A stretch of DNA of 64,000 nt from Pomphorhynchus laevis (Eukaryota > Acanthocephala > Palaeacanthocephala > Echinorhynchida > Pomphorhynchidae): NCBI GenBank assembly GCA_012934845.2, contig WNNJ02000366.1, positions 87,146 to 151,145 of the forward strand, written 5' to 3'. Position numbers and translations under genes: made by a program. How positions within the stretch are numbered: position 1 is the stretch's first letter; every line of letters starts with the position of its first letter. Of the stretch, positions 43,779 to 54,195 are shown piece by piece. The notes beneath the pieces were generated by a model. The model was not told the DNA's origin, ran no database searches, and saw only the letters and a program-made list of their open reading frames with translations.

Positions 43779-44530
43779 ACTACCCGGCACTACAAGGTAT
43801 CAACAGGGACTTTCTAGCTGCCTATAGACATACCGGTATGAATGGAAGGGAACCTGTTATATTCTTTCAGGATATAAACACGATACGAGGGGTTTTGGTT
43901 GCTCCGACAATGAGACGGGATACAATGACAATCTCAAATTCAGTGTTAGCATCGTGTCAGCCGTGAAGAGATGTCGGTGTAAAATAGTCTCCGGAAACTA
44001 CTTCTCAAGCTCAGTGACAGGTCTCAAATATAGAGTGGCATCTAGTACTACTTGTAATACAAAAAACTGCGTGTATTTGGCTACTTGTTCAATTTGCTCA
44101 ATGCAATATATAGGCGAAACGTCTAATGACTTAAACATACGCATAAACAATAGGAGGGCAGATATAAAACGGAAGGATCCAACAGACGGGGCAGTAGCTC
44201 ACGCGCTGTTTCATAGCCAGAATGAAAATAATGGGGTGAGTGAAATATATGATAATTGAGAATGAGCTTAAATAAATGAGCTTAATTAAATACATGATAA
44301 TTGAGAATGAGCTTGACGATACTACAAAATAGAGAAGTCGGGAAATGTATTGGATTTCACAGATGATGGTGGACACTCCACATGGTTTATCACGAGCCTC
44401 ACAACTAAATTAGCAGGACATAACATAGTGTTTACATTTTTCTTTTTGCACGTCATTATTTTCAATACAATACTATACTTTGACATATGTAATTTGCTAG
44501 TTGTAATGTATTTTGCTATTGTAGATTGAC

Positions 44531-44560
44531 CTGAAGAAGCCCAATTAGGGCGAAACGTTG
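44531..44560 (+). ncRNA. Hammerhead-like core at the end of PLE-3
   Basis: CTGAAGA (44531-44537), stem GCCC/GGGC (44539-44542, 44548-44551), GAAA (44552-44555), then CGTT. This matches the CUGANGA-stem II-GAAA core of hammerhead ribozymes, which are known from canonical PLEs. Stem I is poor. Confidence 0.55.
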
Positions 44561-44619
44561 AAAATAATATTTGGTTGGTCTATATCCGGTTTTATAATTA
44601 ATTTTCAATATATATTTCA

Positions 44620-45595
44620 TTTTTTATAATTTTTATATAATTTTTTATAATAATTAGGTTTATTAGATTTATTAGTTATTAGATTTATTTTAATGATATT
44701 GAAAATAATACATCAAATAACGAAATAATTTAAATAATATAAGAGGTACGTATTTTTTAATTTATTTTAATAAGTTAAATTTTATTTAAATTTTTTTTAT
44801 AAAATTAAATTCTATTCAGTCACTTGACAAGTGACTGACTGAATTCACTTGATATTCTTAGTTAATTTGACAAAAGTGCCTGATTTTACAGGTATACGTT
44901 TAAAATACACATAAAAATATCAATTTTTTTCTTTTTATAGTTTTTAAATTTACAAGAATGAAGAAATTACTTTTTAAATTTCAAACTAATTTCTTTATTG
45001 TTGTAAAATAATTGAAAAACTATAAGAGAAAATAAATGGTTATTTTCAATAAAACTAATTTCTTCGATCCTGTAAATAAAAAATAATATGCACATATGCA
45101 TTAAGAGAGGAAACTCTCTTAATGCATATACTCTCTTAAACTCTCTATTTTACAGGTATACGTTTATTCTTGTATTTAAGAGACAGAATAAAATAAAATT
45201 GCATTAATGTTAATTTTTTAATAATAATTGATTGTTTTTTAAATATAAGATAAAACTAAAAAAAATATTAAAAACATGAAAATTACATTAAAATAAATTT
45301 ACACTTTAATGTAACTATTTGTACTTTTGTTCGCAGCACAAAATATAACATATTTCGTTTTGTATGGATTCTGTGATGTTGACTCACCGAATATTTGCAC
45401 ATATTATTGAGAGAGGAAACTCTACAGTTAAATCTGTAGCTTGCTAGTAGAAACAGATTTATTTAGAAGTACAATGTATCCAACATATTTGTCGATGTAT
45501 AAATTTGAAGAGATCGCTTCCAAACCAGCGTTTCGCATTCCGTCTTATAATACAATAGTAGGCGATGTAGCGTAATAAATAGTTACCCAGCGCAG
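44620..45595. other. AT-rich stretch, no gene seen
   Basis: Includes hairpins at 44817-44837 (9-bp arms) and 45094-45129 (16-bp arms, GAAA loop). No coding homology noticed. Confidence 0.5.
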
Positions 45596-45599
45596 TGAA

Positions 45600-46212
45600 A
45601 CCCACAATATTGGAGTTGAATAGAAGAAAAGAGGATTTTTTTTGATATTTCGCTAACTTCTGTTAGCATCTTCAGAAAATTTTAATGTTTTTTAAAATGT
45701 ACATGCTTATATAAAAAGTTTAAAACGGTCACCGCCATTTGCTTAGGGCAGGTGCTGCTATTATCAGCGACAACCAGCTGCTGTCATGTTTGAATTTTTT
45801 ACACGATTTCGGTAACTTTTGAAGGTACACAAAACGCAATGAAAAAATATGATTAAAAATAGTTTAGAAACAAAAACAATTACTGTAATATTTTCATTCA
45901 AAATAAATAATTTGAAAAAATTAGAAAAAATATAAAAAATAATAATTAAAAGTACTAGAAAAATTAAATAAAGAAAAAATAATATAGAAATGATTATTTA
46001 AACAAAAGAATCATTTACAACATATTTACAACGTATTTAACGACACGTCAGGTTTATTATTCGACACAATAATATTGGAGTTTTCATGAATGTAATAAGC
46101 CTCAAGAATTTTTCTATTTAAACAATTGGTTTCTTTTGCTAAAACAACAGTATTATTAAAGTCAATATTGTAAGGAATTATAAGGAATTCCTTATGTCAA
46201 CATCATAAGGAA
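45600..46212 (-). mobile_element. PLE-4 terminal repeat and endonuclease tail, copy a
   Basis: The minus strand carries the end of the GIY-YIG tail (ETNCLNRKILEAYYIHEN near 46075-46135), then untranslated sequence and the hammerhead-like core at 45648-45675. Confidence 0.7.
45648..45675 (-). ncRNA. Hammerhead-like core in PLE-4 repeat, best copy
   Basis: Minus strand CTGAAGA, stem GCTAAC/GTTAGC with loop AGAA, then GAAA and TATC. Confidence 0.5.
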
Positions 46213-46800
46213 TTTTTAATTCCTTATGATGGAAAACCGTTTTTATCTAATAGAATTCTAAATATCTTATTATTTGTTTCAAGCTCATTTATATCGGAAA
46301 CAATCATCTTACTTCGTAAAAACAAAGAATTTTTGACACGATTTCTGCAACTTTTGAAGGTACACAAAACGCAACAAAAAAGGATGATTCAAAATAGTTT
46401 AGAAGCAAAACAAAAACCATAACAATAATAAGGTGTTGCTGTTATTAGAGATAACTGGCTGCTTTCACTGTTGTTTGAATTTTTGACACGATTTCAGCAA
46501 CTTTTGAAGGTACACAAAACGCAATAAAAAAGGATGATTAAAAATAGTTTAGAAACAAAACAAAAATAATAACCAAATATTTTTATTCAAAATAAATAAT
46601 TTGAAAAAATTAGAAAAATATAAAAAATAATAATTAAAAGTACTAGAAAAATTGAAGAAAGTATAAACATAAAATAGAAATGATTATTTAAACAAAAGAA
46701 TCATTTACAACATATTTACAAGGTATTTAACGATACGTCAGGTTTATTATTCGACACAATATATTGGAGTTTTTATGAATGTAATAAGCCTCAAGAATTT
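46213..46800 (-). repeat. PLE-4 segment, identical in length and sequence to 48255-48842
   Basis: 588 bp without visible difference. Includes part of the PLE-4 RT tail coding region and untranslated repeat. Both copies are followed by the same LINE-R junction. Confidence 0.85.
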
Positions 46801-46889
46801 ATTCATTTTAACAATTGTTTTCTGTTATTTTTTTATTTTTTATCATTATAAAAAATTATAATATAATTATAATTATAATTATAAATTAT

Positions 46890-47205
46890 ACTATTATGTC
46901 AGTACTAAAGCAGTGGCCTTCACACTTCGCTGTCTTGTAGCGAGTGCCGCCTTCGCGCTGTGAGGGACGAGGTAGTCGCGAAATTGGCACCGTCTCAACT
47001 CGGCTTTGGGATTCAGCGAGGAGCAGAAACAGCTGCACACGCTGCCCGTTGCTATCTAGCGAACATTACCAGTGGCCAGGCTCTGTTGAAAATCGACTTC
47101 GCAAACACTTTTAATACTCCAAGCCGCGATGCGATGTTGACAGTAATCTGCATAGAGCTACCGAAACTGTATCCATACGTGTCCAGCTGCTACTCCAGCA
47201 ACAAA
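46890..47205 (+). pseudogene. LINE-R: RT fingers fragment, copy 1
   Basis: Frame 46960-47205 reads VRDEVVAKLAPSQLGFGIQRGAE, then HAARCYLANITSGQALLKIDFANTFNTPSRDAML (motif A region). About 90% identical to 48893-49190. Ends by fusion to PLE-4 near 47210. Confidence 0.78.
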
Positions 47206-47209
47206 AACC

Positions 47210-47350
47210 TGACAATAAACCTGACAATAAACCTGACACGTCAGGTTTATTATTCGACACAATAATATTGGAGTTTTCATGAATGTAATAAGCCTCAAGA
47301 ATTTTTTTATTTAAACAATTGTTTTCTGTTATATTTTTATTTTTTATCAT
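47210..47350 (-). mobile_element. PLE-4 endonuclease tail fragment, copy c
   Basis: Minus strand NNCLNKKILEAYYIHENSN. The junction with LINE-R carries tandem CCTGACAATAAA units and a 12-bp palindrome. Confidence 0.65.
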
Positions 47351-47639
47351 AAATATTTTGAATTAATATTTATGATAAATATTAATATTTCAAATTAATA
47401 TTAATATTATTAATATTCATTAATATTTCAAATTATATAGAAATATTTAAAAATAAATATTTGAGATATTTCATACATTAGTATGAAATAAATGATGTAT
47501 TTTGGTTTATAAAAGTATATGGCAAATTAACATAACATTACAATCCAGTTTATATTTTATTAATTGCATTAATGATATATTATGGTATTTAACATTTGAT
47601 TCCTTTAAAAACAAATCGTTATTTTTTAAATAAAAATAA

Positions 47640-48380
47640 CGATTTATATTTTATTAAAAAAGTACTAGAAAAATTAAAAAGTATAAAAATAAAATTGAAA
47701 AGATCATTTAAACAAAAGAATCGTTTACAACATCTTTACTAAATATTTAAAGTTAAGTCAGGTTTATTATTCGACATAATAATATTCGAGTTTTTATGAA
47801 TGTAATAAGCTTCAAGAATCTTTCTATTTAAACAATCGGTATCTTTTGCTAAAACAACAGTATTATTATAGTCAATATTGTGATCTAAATTTAAACTATG
47901 GTCCACAATAGCGCTACTGAGGACCTTTTTGAGTGTGTGTTTGTGCTGTTTTAATCTAGTCTCTAATGGTTGACCTGTTTGACCCACATATATTTTATCG
48001 CATTCTAAACAAGAAATTTTATAAACAACTCCATAATTATCATGTTTGGGTTTCTTTTTCAAAATGTTGTGTAACTTCGGTATTTTACTATTATACAAAA
48101 CAATATTTGAAGTATTTAATGTTTTATTGTTTCAAATAAATCTTTTGAAATAATATTCCAAAAGTTATTTATAAATGGTAATCCTATGTATTTATTTTCT
48201 CGTTCTGGGCCAAAAACAACTTGTTCATCCGGTTTGGTACTTTTGTAGAAAGCCTTTTTAATTCCTTATGATGGAAAACCGTTTTTATCTAATAGAATTC
48301 TAAATATCTTATTATTTGTTTCAAGCTCATTTATATCGGAAACAATCATCTTACTTCGTAAAAACAAAGAATTTTTGACA
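47640..48380 (-). pseudogene. PLE-4: RT tail and C-terminal GIY-YIG endonuclease
   Basis: Minus frame 48098-47739 (119 codons) is an open GIY-YIG module: HDNYGVVYKISCLECDKIY, VGQTGQPLETRLKQH, then VDHSLNLDHNID and ILEAYYIHKNSN. Upstream (48370-48110) reads SKMIVSDINELETNN, FRILLDKNGFPS and FGPERENKYIG, the region between RT and endonuclease in canonical PLEs. RT motifs are missing. The last part overlaps the 588-bp repeat that starts at 48255. Confidence 0.82.
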
Positions 48381-48842
48381 CGATTTCTGCAACTTTTGAA
48401 GGTACACAAAACGCAACAAAAAAGGATGATTCAAAATAGTTTAGAAGCAAAACAAAAACCATAACAATAATAAGGTGTTGCTGTTATTAGAGATAACTGG
48501 CTGCTTTCACTGTTGTTTGAATTTTTGACACGATTTCAGCAACTTTTGAAGGTACACAAAACGCAATAAAAAAGGATGATTAAAAATAGTTTAGAAACAA
48601 AACAAAAATAATAACCAAATATTTTTATTCAAAATAAATAATTTGAAAAAATTAGAAAAATATAAAAAATAATAATTAAAAGTACTAGAAAAATTGAAGA
48701 AAGTATAAACATAAAATAGAAATGATTATTTAAACAAAAGAATCATTTACAACATATTTACAAGGTATTTAACGATACGTCAGGTTTATTATTCGACACA
48801 ATATATTGGAGTTTTTATGAATGTAATAAGCCTCAAGAATTT
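48255..48842 (-). repeat. PLE-4 segment, duplicate of 46213-46800
   Basis: Same length and apparently identical sequence. Followed by LINE-R copy 2. Confidence 0.85.
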
Positions 48843-48889
48843 TTCTATTTAAACAATTGTTTTCTGTTATATTTTTATTTTTTATCATT

Positions 48890-49868
48890 ATGTCAGACTT
48901 CACACTTCGCCGTCTTGTAGCGATTACCGCCTGTCGCGCTGTGAGATACGAGGTAGTCGCGAAATTGTCACCGTATCAACTCGGCTTCGGGATTCAGCGT
49001 GGAGCAGAGGCAGCTACTCACGCTGCACGTTGCTATCTAGCGAACATTACCAGTGGTCAGGCTCTGTTGAAAATCGACTTCGCAAACGCCTTCAATACTC
49101 TGAGCCGCGATGTGATGTTGACAGGAATCTGCAGAGAACTACCGGCACTAGACCCATACGTGTCCAGCTGCTACTCTAGCAAATCGTTCCTACGTTTTGC
49201 CAGTACACACTGATATCAGACAAGGGACCACAGCAAGATGATCCTTTCGGTCCTTACTCCAGCATCAGCAATGTTACTTAGAGTCCCGATCAGAGCGTCG
49301 ACAAGGCATTTGAGATGAAGATGCATGAGTCACAGCGCATGTCTAGCAGGTTAACGCTTCTTCACGCTCACGATGCGCTGTTTCTATAAAAAACTTCTTC
49401 GCGATATCGAAGACGATGTACCCTCTGCTCAGCGCGCCATGCTACACGAAGCAGCAGTTATTCGAATTTGACAACGTAATTCGGTCGACGTTGCAGTATA
49501 TTTTCAATATTGCGCTGTCTGATGGGGCATGGGACCAGGCATCACTGCCGGTTGCTCTCGGCGGACTCAACATAATGAAAGCGACAGACATTGATCTACC
49601 AGCCTTCCTATCATCAGGCGCTGGGTCGCAAACACTCATAATTCGGCTCCTGCCAGAGCGACTAAATGACCACCGCGGTATCAACCAATCGAAATACACT
49701 AACGCATTGACCGAGATCGTTGACTGCAGCGCAGTCAACGATCTCATCAAGCGTGCACTGATGTCGGCAGATATCTCATCGCGTTCTGAGTCGAAATCAC
49801 CGTCACAACATGACAACAGGGTCCCGGATGGAGCGCTCTCATATTTTGCAACTTTACGACTTTCGTAA
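48890..49868 (+). pseudogene. LINE-R copy 2: RT fingers, motif A and C-terminal part
   Basis: Frame 48857-49213 reads LRRLVAITACRAVRYEVVAKL, PYQLGFGIQRGAEAATHAAR and LLKIDFANAFNTLSRDVML (motif A), then CRELPALDPYVSSCY. Motifs B and C are lost in a deletion near 49215-49300. The frame 49416-49868 is a LINE thumb/C-terminal region: SAPCYTKQQLFEFDNVI, LSDGAWDQASLPVALGGL and IDLPAFLSSGAGSQ. Stops between the frames. The start coincides with the end of PLE-4 sequence. Confidence 0.8.
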
Positions 49869-50980
49869 TACTCAAACGCACATTGTGGTGACATATTACG
49901 ATAAGACGGAGCATATGTGTTAAATATAGAAATGTCCACTAATGACCGCTTGATATTAATGAAAGCCGATGAATTCAATGTCGAGACAAGCACAACGATC
50001 ACGCGTTGCGTGCGACTCAAATTCGAGAACATCCGAAACAGGTAGCAGCTCAGGCTCAATCTGTACATCCAAGCAAACCGTGCGCAGAGCTGAAGCTATA
50101 ATGTCTCTTTCACTCAGTTATGGCGAATAATGGCTGTACCTTGATGTCGGCAAGAAAGTGAATGTGCGAGCGACGTGTCATTCCTGCACACACATTTTGA
50201 AGCCACCTTTTGAAGCTGCCAACCAAATTGAGCAGATACAGCGACTCTGAATTCTTGAGCGTTAGGCGGAAATTCAATTCCCGAGATAATCGTACATTAA
50301 GCCATGATGACGCTCCTTATCATCAGACAACATTGGGATAATGTGTTCCATCAAGTTGTTACATCAAGTTGATGAATTGTGATAGCAATGGTCTATTCGA
50401 TTTTAATGTTTTCACGGAGAGATCCGATTGAAGCGACCTAGCCTCGGCAAGTAGTTCTTTCAAGTTAGCCCGCTTAAATAATTCAAGTCGCCTCAATAAA
50501 GCCTTTCGTAATACAAAAATCTTTTGGGAAGGAGGATGCTGCAGAACACATTGACAAAGTACAGTAACTGACATTAGCGCCTGACCATCATTGTCTTCAA
50601 CTGTTTCAAACTTATTAAAGAGCCCGGCCAAATGGCTCAACAACTCTTTCACCTCATTACATCACTGCAAACGCATTAAATTCGGTCTGAAACCAATGAC
50701 CTCGTAGAAAGCTGCTTCCAGTGTTGGCTCCTCGAGTGACGTTGAACGTTTAACAGGCGTGTTCATCGTTTGAGTTCTCCTGTAACTTGACAAATCGGTA
50801 ACATTCTGCGTCAACAAAAGTGTGTTCAATTCCACTTGCACTATATGATAGACTTGTGACCGATATCCCATCGGTAATGATTCGCTGAACTCTGTTCGAA
50901 CAGTGGGGAGCAACGCTATTTGAGCACGCGCGGTTGGCTTTTCGACATCGACATCCCTTGCATTCTGCTGCCTGATCATT
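49850..50980 (-). pseudogene. LINE-R copy 3 on the opposite strand, internally deleted
   Basis: The 5' part (50979-50359) reads ARAQIALLPTVRTEFSES and LRRLELFKRANLKELLAEAR, a typical region before the RT. After a jump near 50340 the C-terminus follows: ASSWLNVRLSRELNFRLTL, a CVC-x8-H-x3-C knuckle (near 50160-50195) with RHN, then LVDISIFNTYAPSYR near 49940. The whole RT is missing. It meets copy 2 head-on near 49850-49868. Confidence 0.7.
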
Positions 50981-52985
50981 GCATGAGCAGCATTTGATTA
51001 CGTTTGAAGGTAGTCCACTTGGTATCTGTGGTTTGTGTTATCCGCAAATAATAGCAAACCCAGTAATATAATTTTATTATTATTATTTTACCCAGTAAAA
51101 TATTTTTTTAAATAATAATTTATTATACAACAAAATTATACATGAGGGGGGGGGTTCCGCAAATGAGCAATTCGTTATTACAAGGCAACAGAAAGCCGTT
51201 AACCTTCAATGTAAAATAATAGTAATAAAATTATAATATTTTACAAATTACCAAGTCCTTTTTGCTAATTTCGTTTTTGTTTAATTACTCTTTGTTTGAA
51301 CCTGACTTTAAGGGTTTCTTAAATTTTAAGCTTATGTATTTAAGAAAATAAATTATTTATATAGTTTTTTGAATTAAAACAAGTTTTTTCGAATTCAGTT
51401 GAAATTTTAGGTTCTGAAAAATTTATCCGTGGTGTAAAGATATGACTCAAATTTAAGACTATCTGGATTAGTACTTGATTCTTGATTTGGCCAATTTACA
51501 AATTTATCGTAAATTCTGTTTGTTATCTTTATAGGTTCTAACACTTTGAATGTGTTAGAATCTTTTTGTTCTCAAATACTTGGTATTTGCTCAAAGCAAA
51601 TACCACGTATTTGCTTTTGTAAATTGTACAAAAACTTTTTAAGGTTTTCAAAACCAATAAGAAATTCAATTACATTTATTATTTAAATAATTATTTAGCA
51701 TTTCTAAATGATTTAAGCTAAGAATATTAAACAAATTTTGAAACAAATTAACTGATTGATGTTAAGATCAATCAGTTAATTGATTAACTGATTTAATTAT
51801 TTAACTGGTTAATTGATTTAACTAATTTAATAATTGAGGAGTCAAGTGAACACAATATCATTCTACTTGCCGGATAGTAATTCCGTAACGCAAAAAAAAA
51901 ATCAAAATGTAAAATTAATATACTTACTGGTTTATAATTACAACGCAATCCCAATTAGATAAATTTGTCAATATATCTAAGAGTAACAGACATGTAATTT
52001 GTATATATCACATTATCGCACTGAAATTCGTTTGAAATTACCACTTCCCTATCCTTTTATTAAGATAAGATTTAAGCTTTTTAAATTACATACTTAGAAG
52101 GATCCAGGATGTGCCAGTTGCTTCTGAATAGCTTACATGCAGTAGCAATGTTCCACTGTAATAAGCATCGTATGCACGCTGAAGTTGCAACACGCCGTAT
52201 TTTATGCCCGACTTGAGACGTGGACATAAGTTTGTGTTCACTCACAAAGATTGTTACAGAACAAAGATATTTTGCTGTAACAGTAACTACTAATTTGTGT
52301 CCACGACAGTTTGTAATTTTCTGAAATTGATTGCACGAACTATCGAAATATTGTGATTTTTAATATAAAAAAAACGTTTTTTACTACCTTTATTCGTTCC
52401 TTTAAATTTACAAATAAGAAATTGGTATTTTAAAAAAACATTTACAGCATTTTCCTGACATACTTTAATTTGACAATTGTAGATATTATTTTGACAATTC
52501 AGTAGGTAATTATAATTTGCGATATTTCATTATCTTTTCGAAATGAGAACACAGTTATGACAACACATTTCAATGTTCCCATGATATTTTGCTAATATAA
52601 ATGCATTTTATGCTTAATCACAAATAATTATATCAAATAATTTATGTTGGGATCTCCAGAAACTGCTAATGTAAATGCTTGAATGCTCAAAGCTTTACAA
52701 TTAACTTTGATTTTTATACGATGTTTGTAAGAGTGGTTTTGAAACTTAGAAGAACAAAAATTAGTCTTGGTTATTAAAAACTCTTACAATATCAAAACTA
52801 AACTACGGATAATTGTACCGATTGGATCTAGCAGGCCTGAAATCTAATTCTTTAGGTCGTTTATATGATTAAATTTCAAAAAACGTCAACAAATAAAGAA
52901 TTCAATCAAAAGAAGAAAATCACAGCAAAAAATTTTGGTTTCTAATAAACATACAACTACTTGGATTTACTACGGAAAATTTTAC
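50981..52985. other. AT-rich intergenic region, no gene seen
   Basis: Contains a G10 run near 51146, and hairpins at 51536-51560, 51581-51605 and 51746-51781. No coding homology noticed on either strand. Confidence 0.5.
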
Positions 52986-52989
52986 AGAA

Positions 52990-54161
52990 ATGGATGGTAA
53001 TTCCCTCAATTCTCAGGGAACTTCCTTGAATACAGACTCTAAGGTAAGTGGTTTATTATCTACCGATGGTACTATGATTAACAAGGTACTCCCCCTATTC
53101 CGAAGTTAAGAAACTTAATTTTTATCAAACTAACCCAACCTCAAGAGCGACATAAGCTTTTCTCAATATTTCTAAGGAGGTTTGTAAATGATTATCCCAA
53201 CATGATTATTTTTAATTCTGTGAAAATGTTTGATTCAACTATAAAAATCTCATTTGCTACCAATGAGCTAGCAACTGAGTACGTTAATTTTTTCAAACGT
53301 AATCTCAATGGTCTTGGAATGATCGAGCATAAACCTATTCTCTCGACCTTGAGAATATCGAACTTCCCTCCTCATCTAGAAGATGATGACCTTCAAGCTC
53401 TAAAATCCTTGTTCAAACTCTCGAACGTTAGGACTCTGAAAGACAAGAATGGTTTCCCGATTCCAGTTGCTTTCTGCTCGGCGGAATCCGGGCACAGTCT
53501 AACGTTATCCCAGTCAGCCTGCAACCCTTTCCTAGGTTATAACCTTCTCTTCTCCATAGGTGATGAGGACAACCTTACCTACCCCCATTGCAACGTCTGC
53601 CACGTCTGGGGGCACTGGGGATCAAATTGTTCAAAAGCTCGTATCTGCGGAGTATGCTCAATGGACTCCTGCAGCTCATTACTAAAAGGGGAGAAATGTG
53701 TGGTTTCTCCCAAATGCGCGAACTGTAAAGGGGACCACCCTGCCTGGTCTAGAAAGTGCCCCTTTTTCAAAAAATACAGGAATGTTCACGTGTCTCCACC
53801 TGTTACTCCTAACAGACTGTCGGCTGCCACTGCAGCCATTCCGGTGAACCGTATGTCGGACAAGGATATTATACACCTTCTGGATTCCTACAAAAGATCT
53901 ACTAAAATGGATATGGAGAAACTTATATCTAGCATGCTTGCAACACTTTTCACAGCTCCTGAAATTTCATCGCCGGTCGTCCCAGTATCGAAGAAATCGC
54001 AGAAAAGAGGTGGAGCCACTCACTCTGTTCCTCCATTGAAGATTAAAAAATTACTACAACAGGCCTCCCAGGGAAATGAAGATAATGCCCGTGGGCAAAT
54101 GCACACCTTGGACAGCGCCAGTGGTGGAGGGGGTAACCCCTCCACCCCTGGCTCTGTCTAG
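52990..54161 (+). pseudogene. LINE family 1, copy C: ORF1 (gag-like, CCHC knuckles)
   Basis: Nucleic-acid-binding ORF1 protein. An ATG at 52990 starts a frame that shifts in a C5 run at 53091-53095. From 53094 the frame is open to TAG at 54159-54161 (about 355 codons; LFSIFLRRFVNDYP precedes the first in-frame ATG at 53202). Features in order: an RRM-like stretch (ISFATNELATEYVNFF), CNVCHVWGHWGSNC (CCHC knuckle), CGVCSMDSC, then CANCKGDHPAWSRKC (second CCHC). A lysine-rich part and a Gly/Ser/Pro C-terminus follow. Only 34 bp separate it from ORF2. The best-preserved copy of this family in the window. Confidence 0.85.
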
Positions 54162-54195
54162 GGTTGTGGCAATCCCATACAGCTGACCTAACACA

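Larger units (their letters stand above)
42430..44580 (+). pseudogene. PLE-3: RT and C-terminal GIY-YIG, broken
   Basis: A different canonical PLE lineage. The N-terminal block is KAADKGVKVVVWDRNDYI (42600-42655), then GRFYMLPKIHKTERHCPERP near 42823. The RT frame 43013-43630 has motif A TLDVESIYTNIP, motif B SGTAMGTPLAQAYTILYM, motif C LRYLDDVFYIW and VHFLDVTMD. The region before the endonuclease is altered by a 37-bp palindrome at 43701-43778. The endonuclease frame (43954-44259) has KRCRCKIVSG, CNTKNCVYLATCSICSMQY and IGETSNDLNIRI. Stops near 42743, 42790 and 42948. A hammerhead-like core marks the 3' end (44531). Confidence 0.86.

Noticed and set aside
49442-50068. 208-codon minus-strand ORF as a separate gene
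   Set aside because: Its first part is the LINE-R C-terminus and the rest is antisense of LINE-R copy 2.
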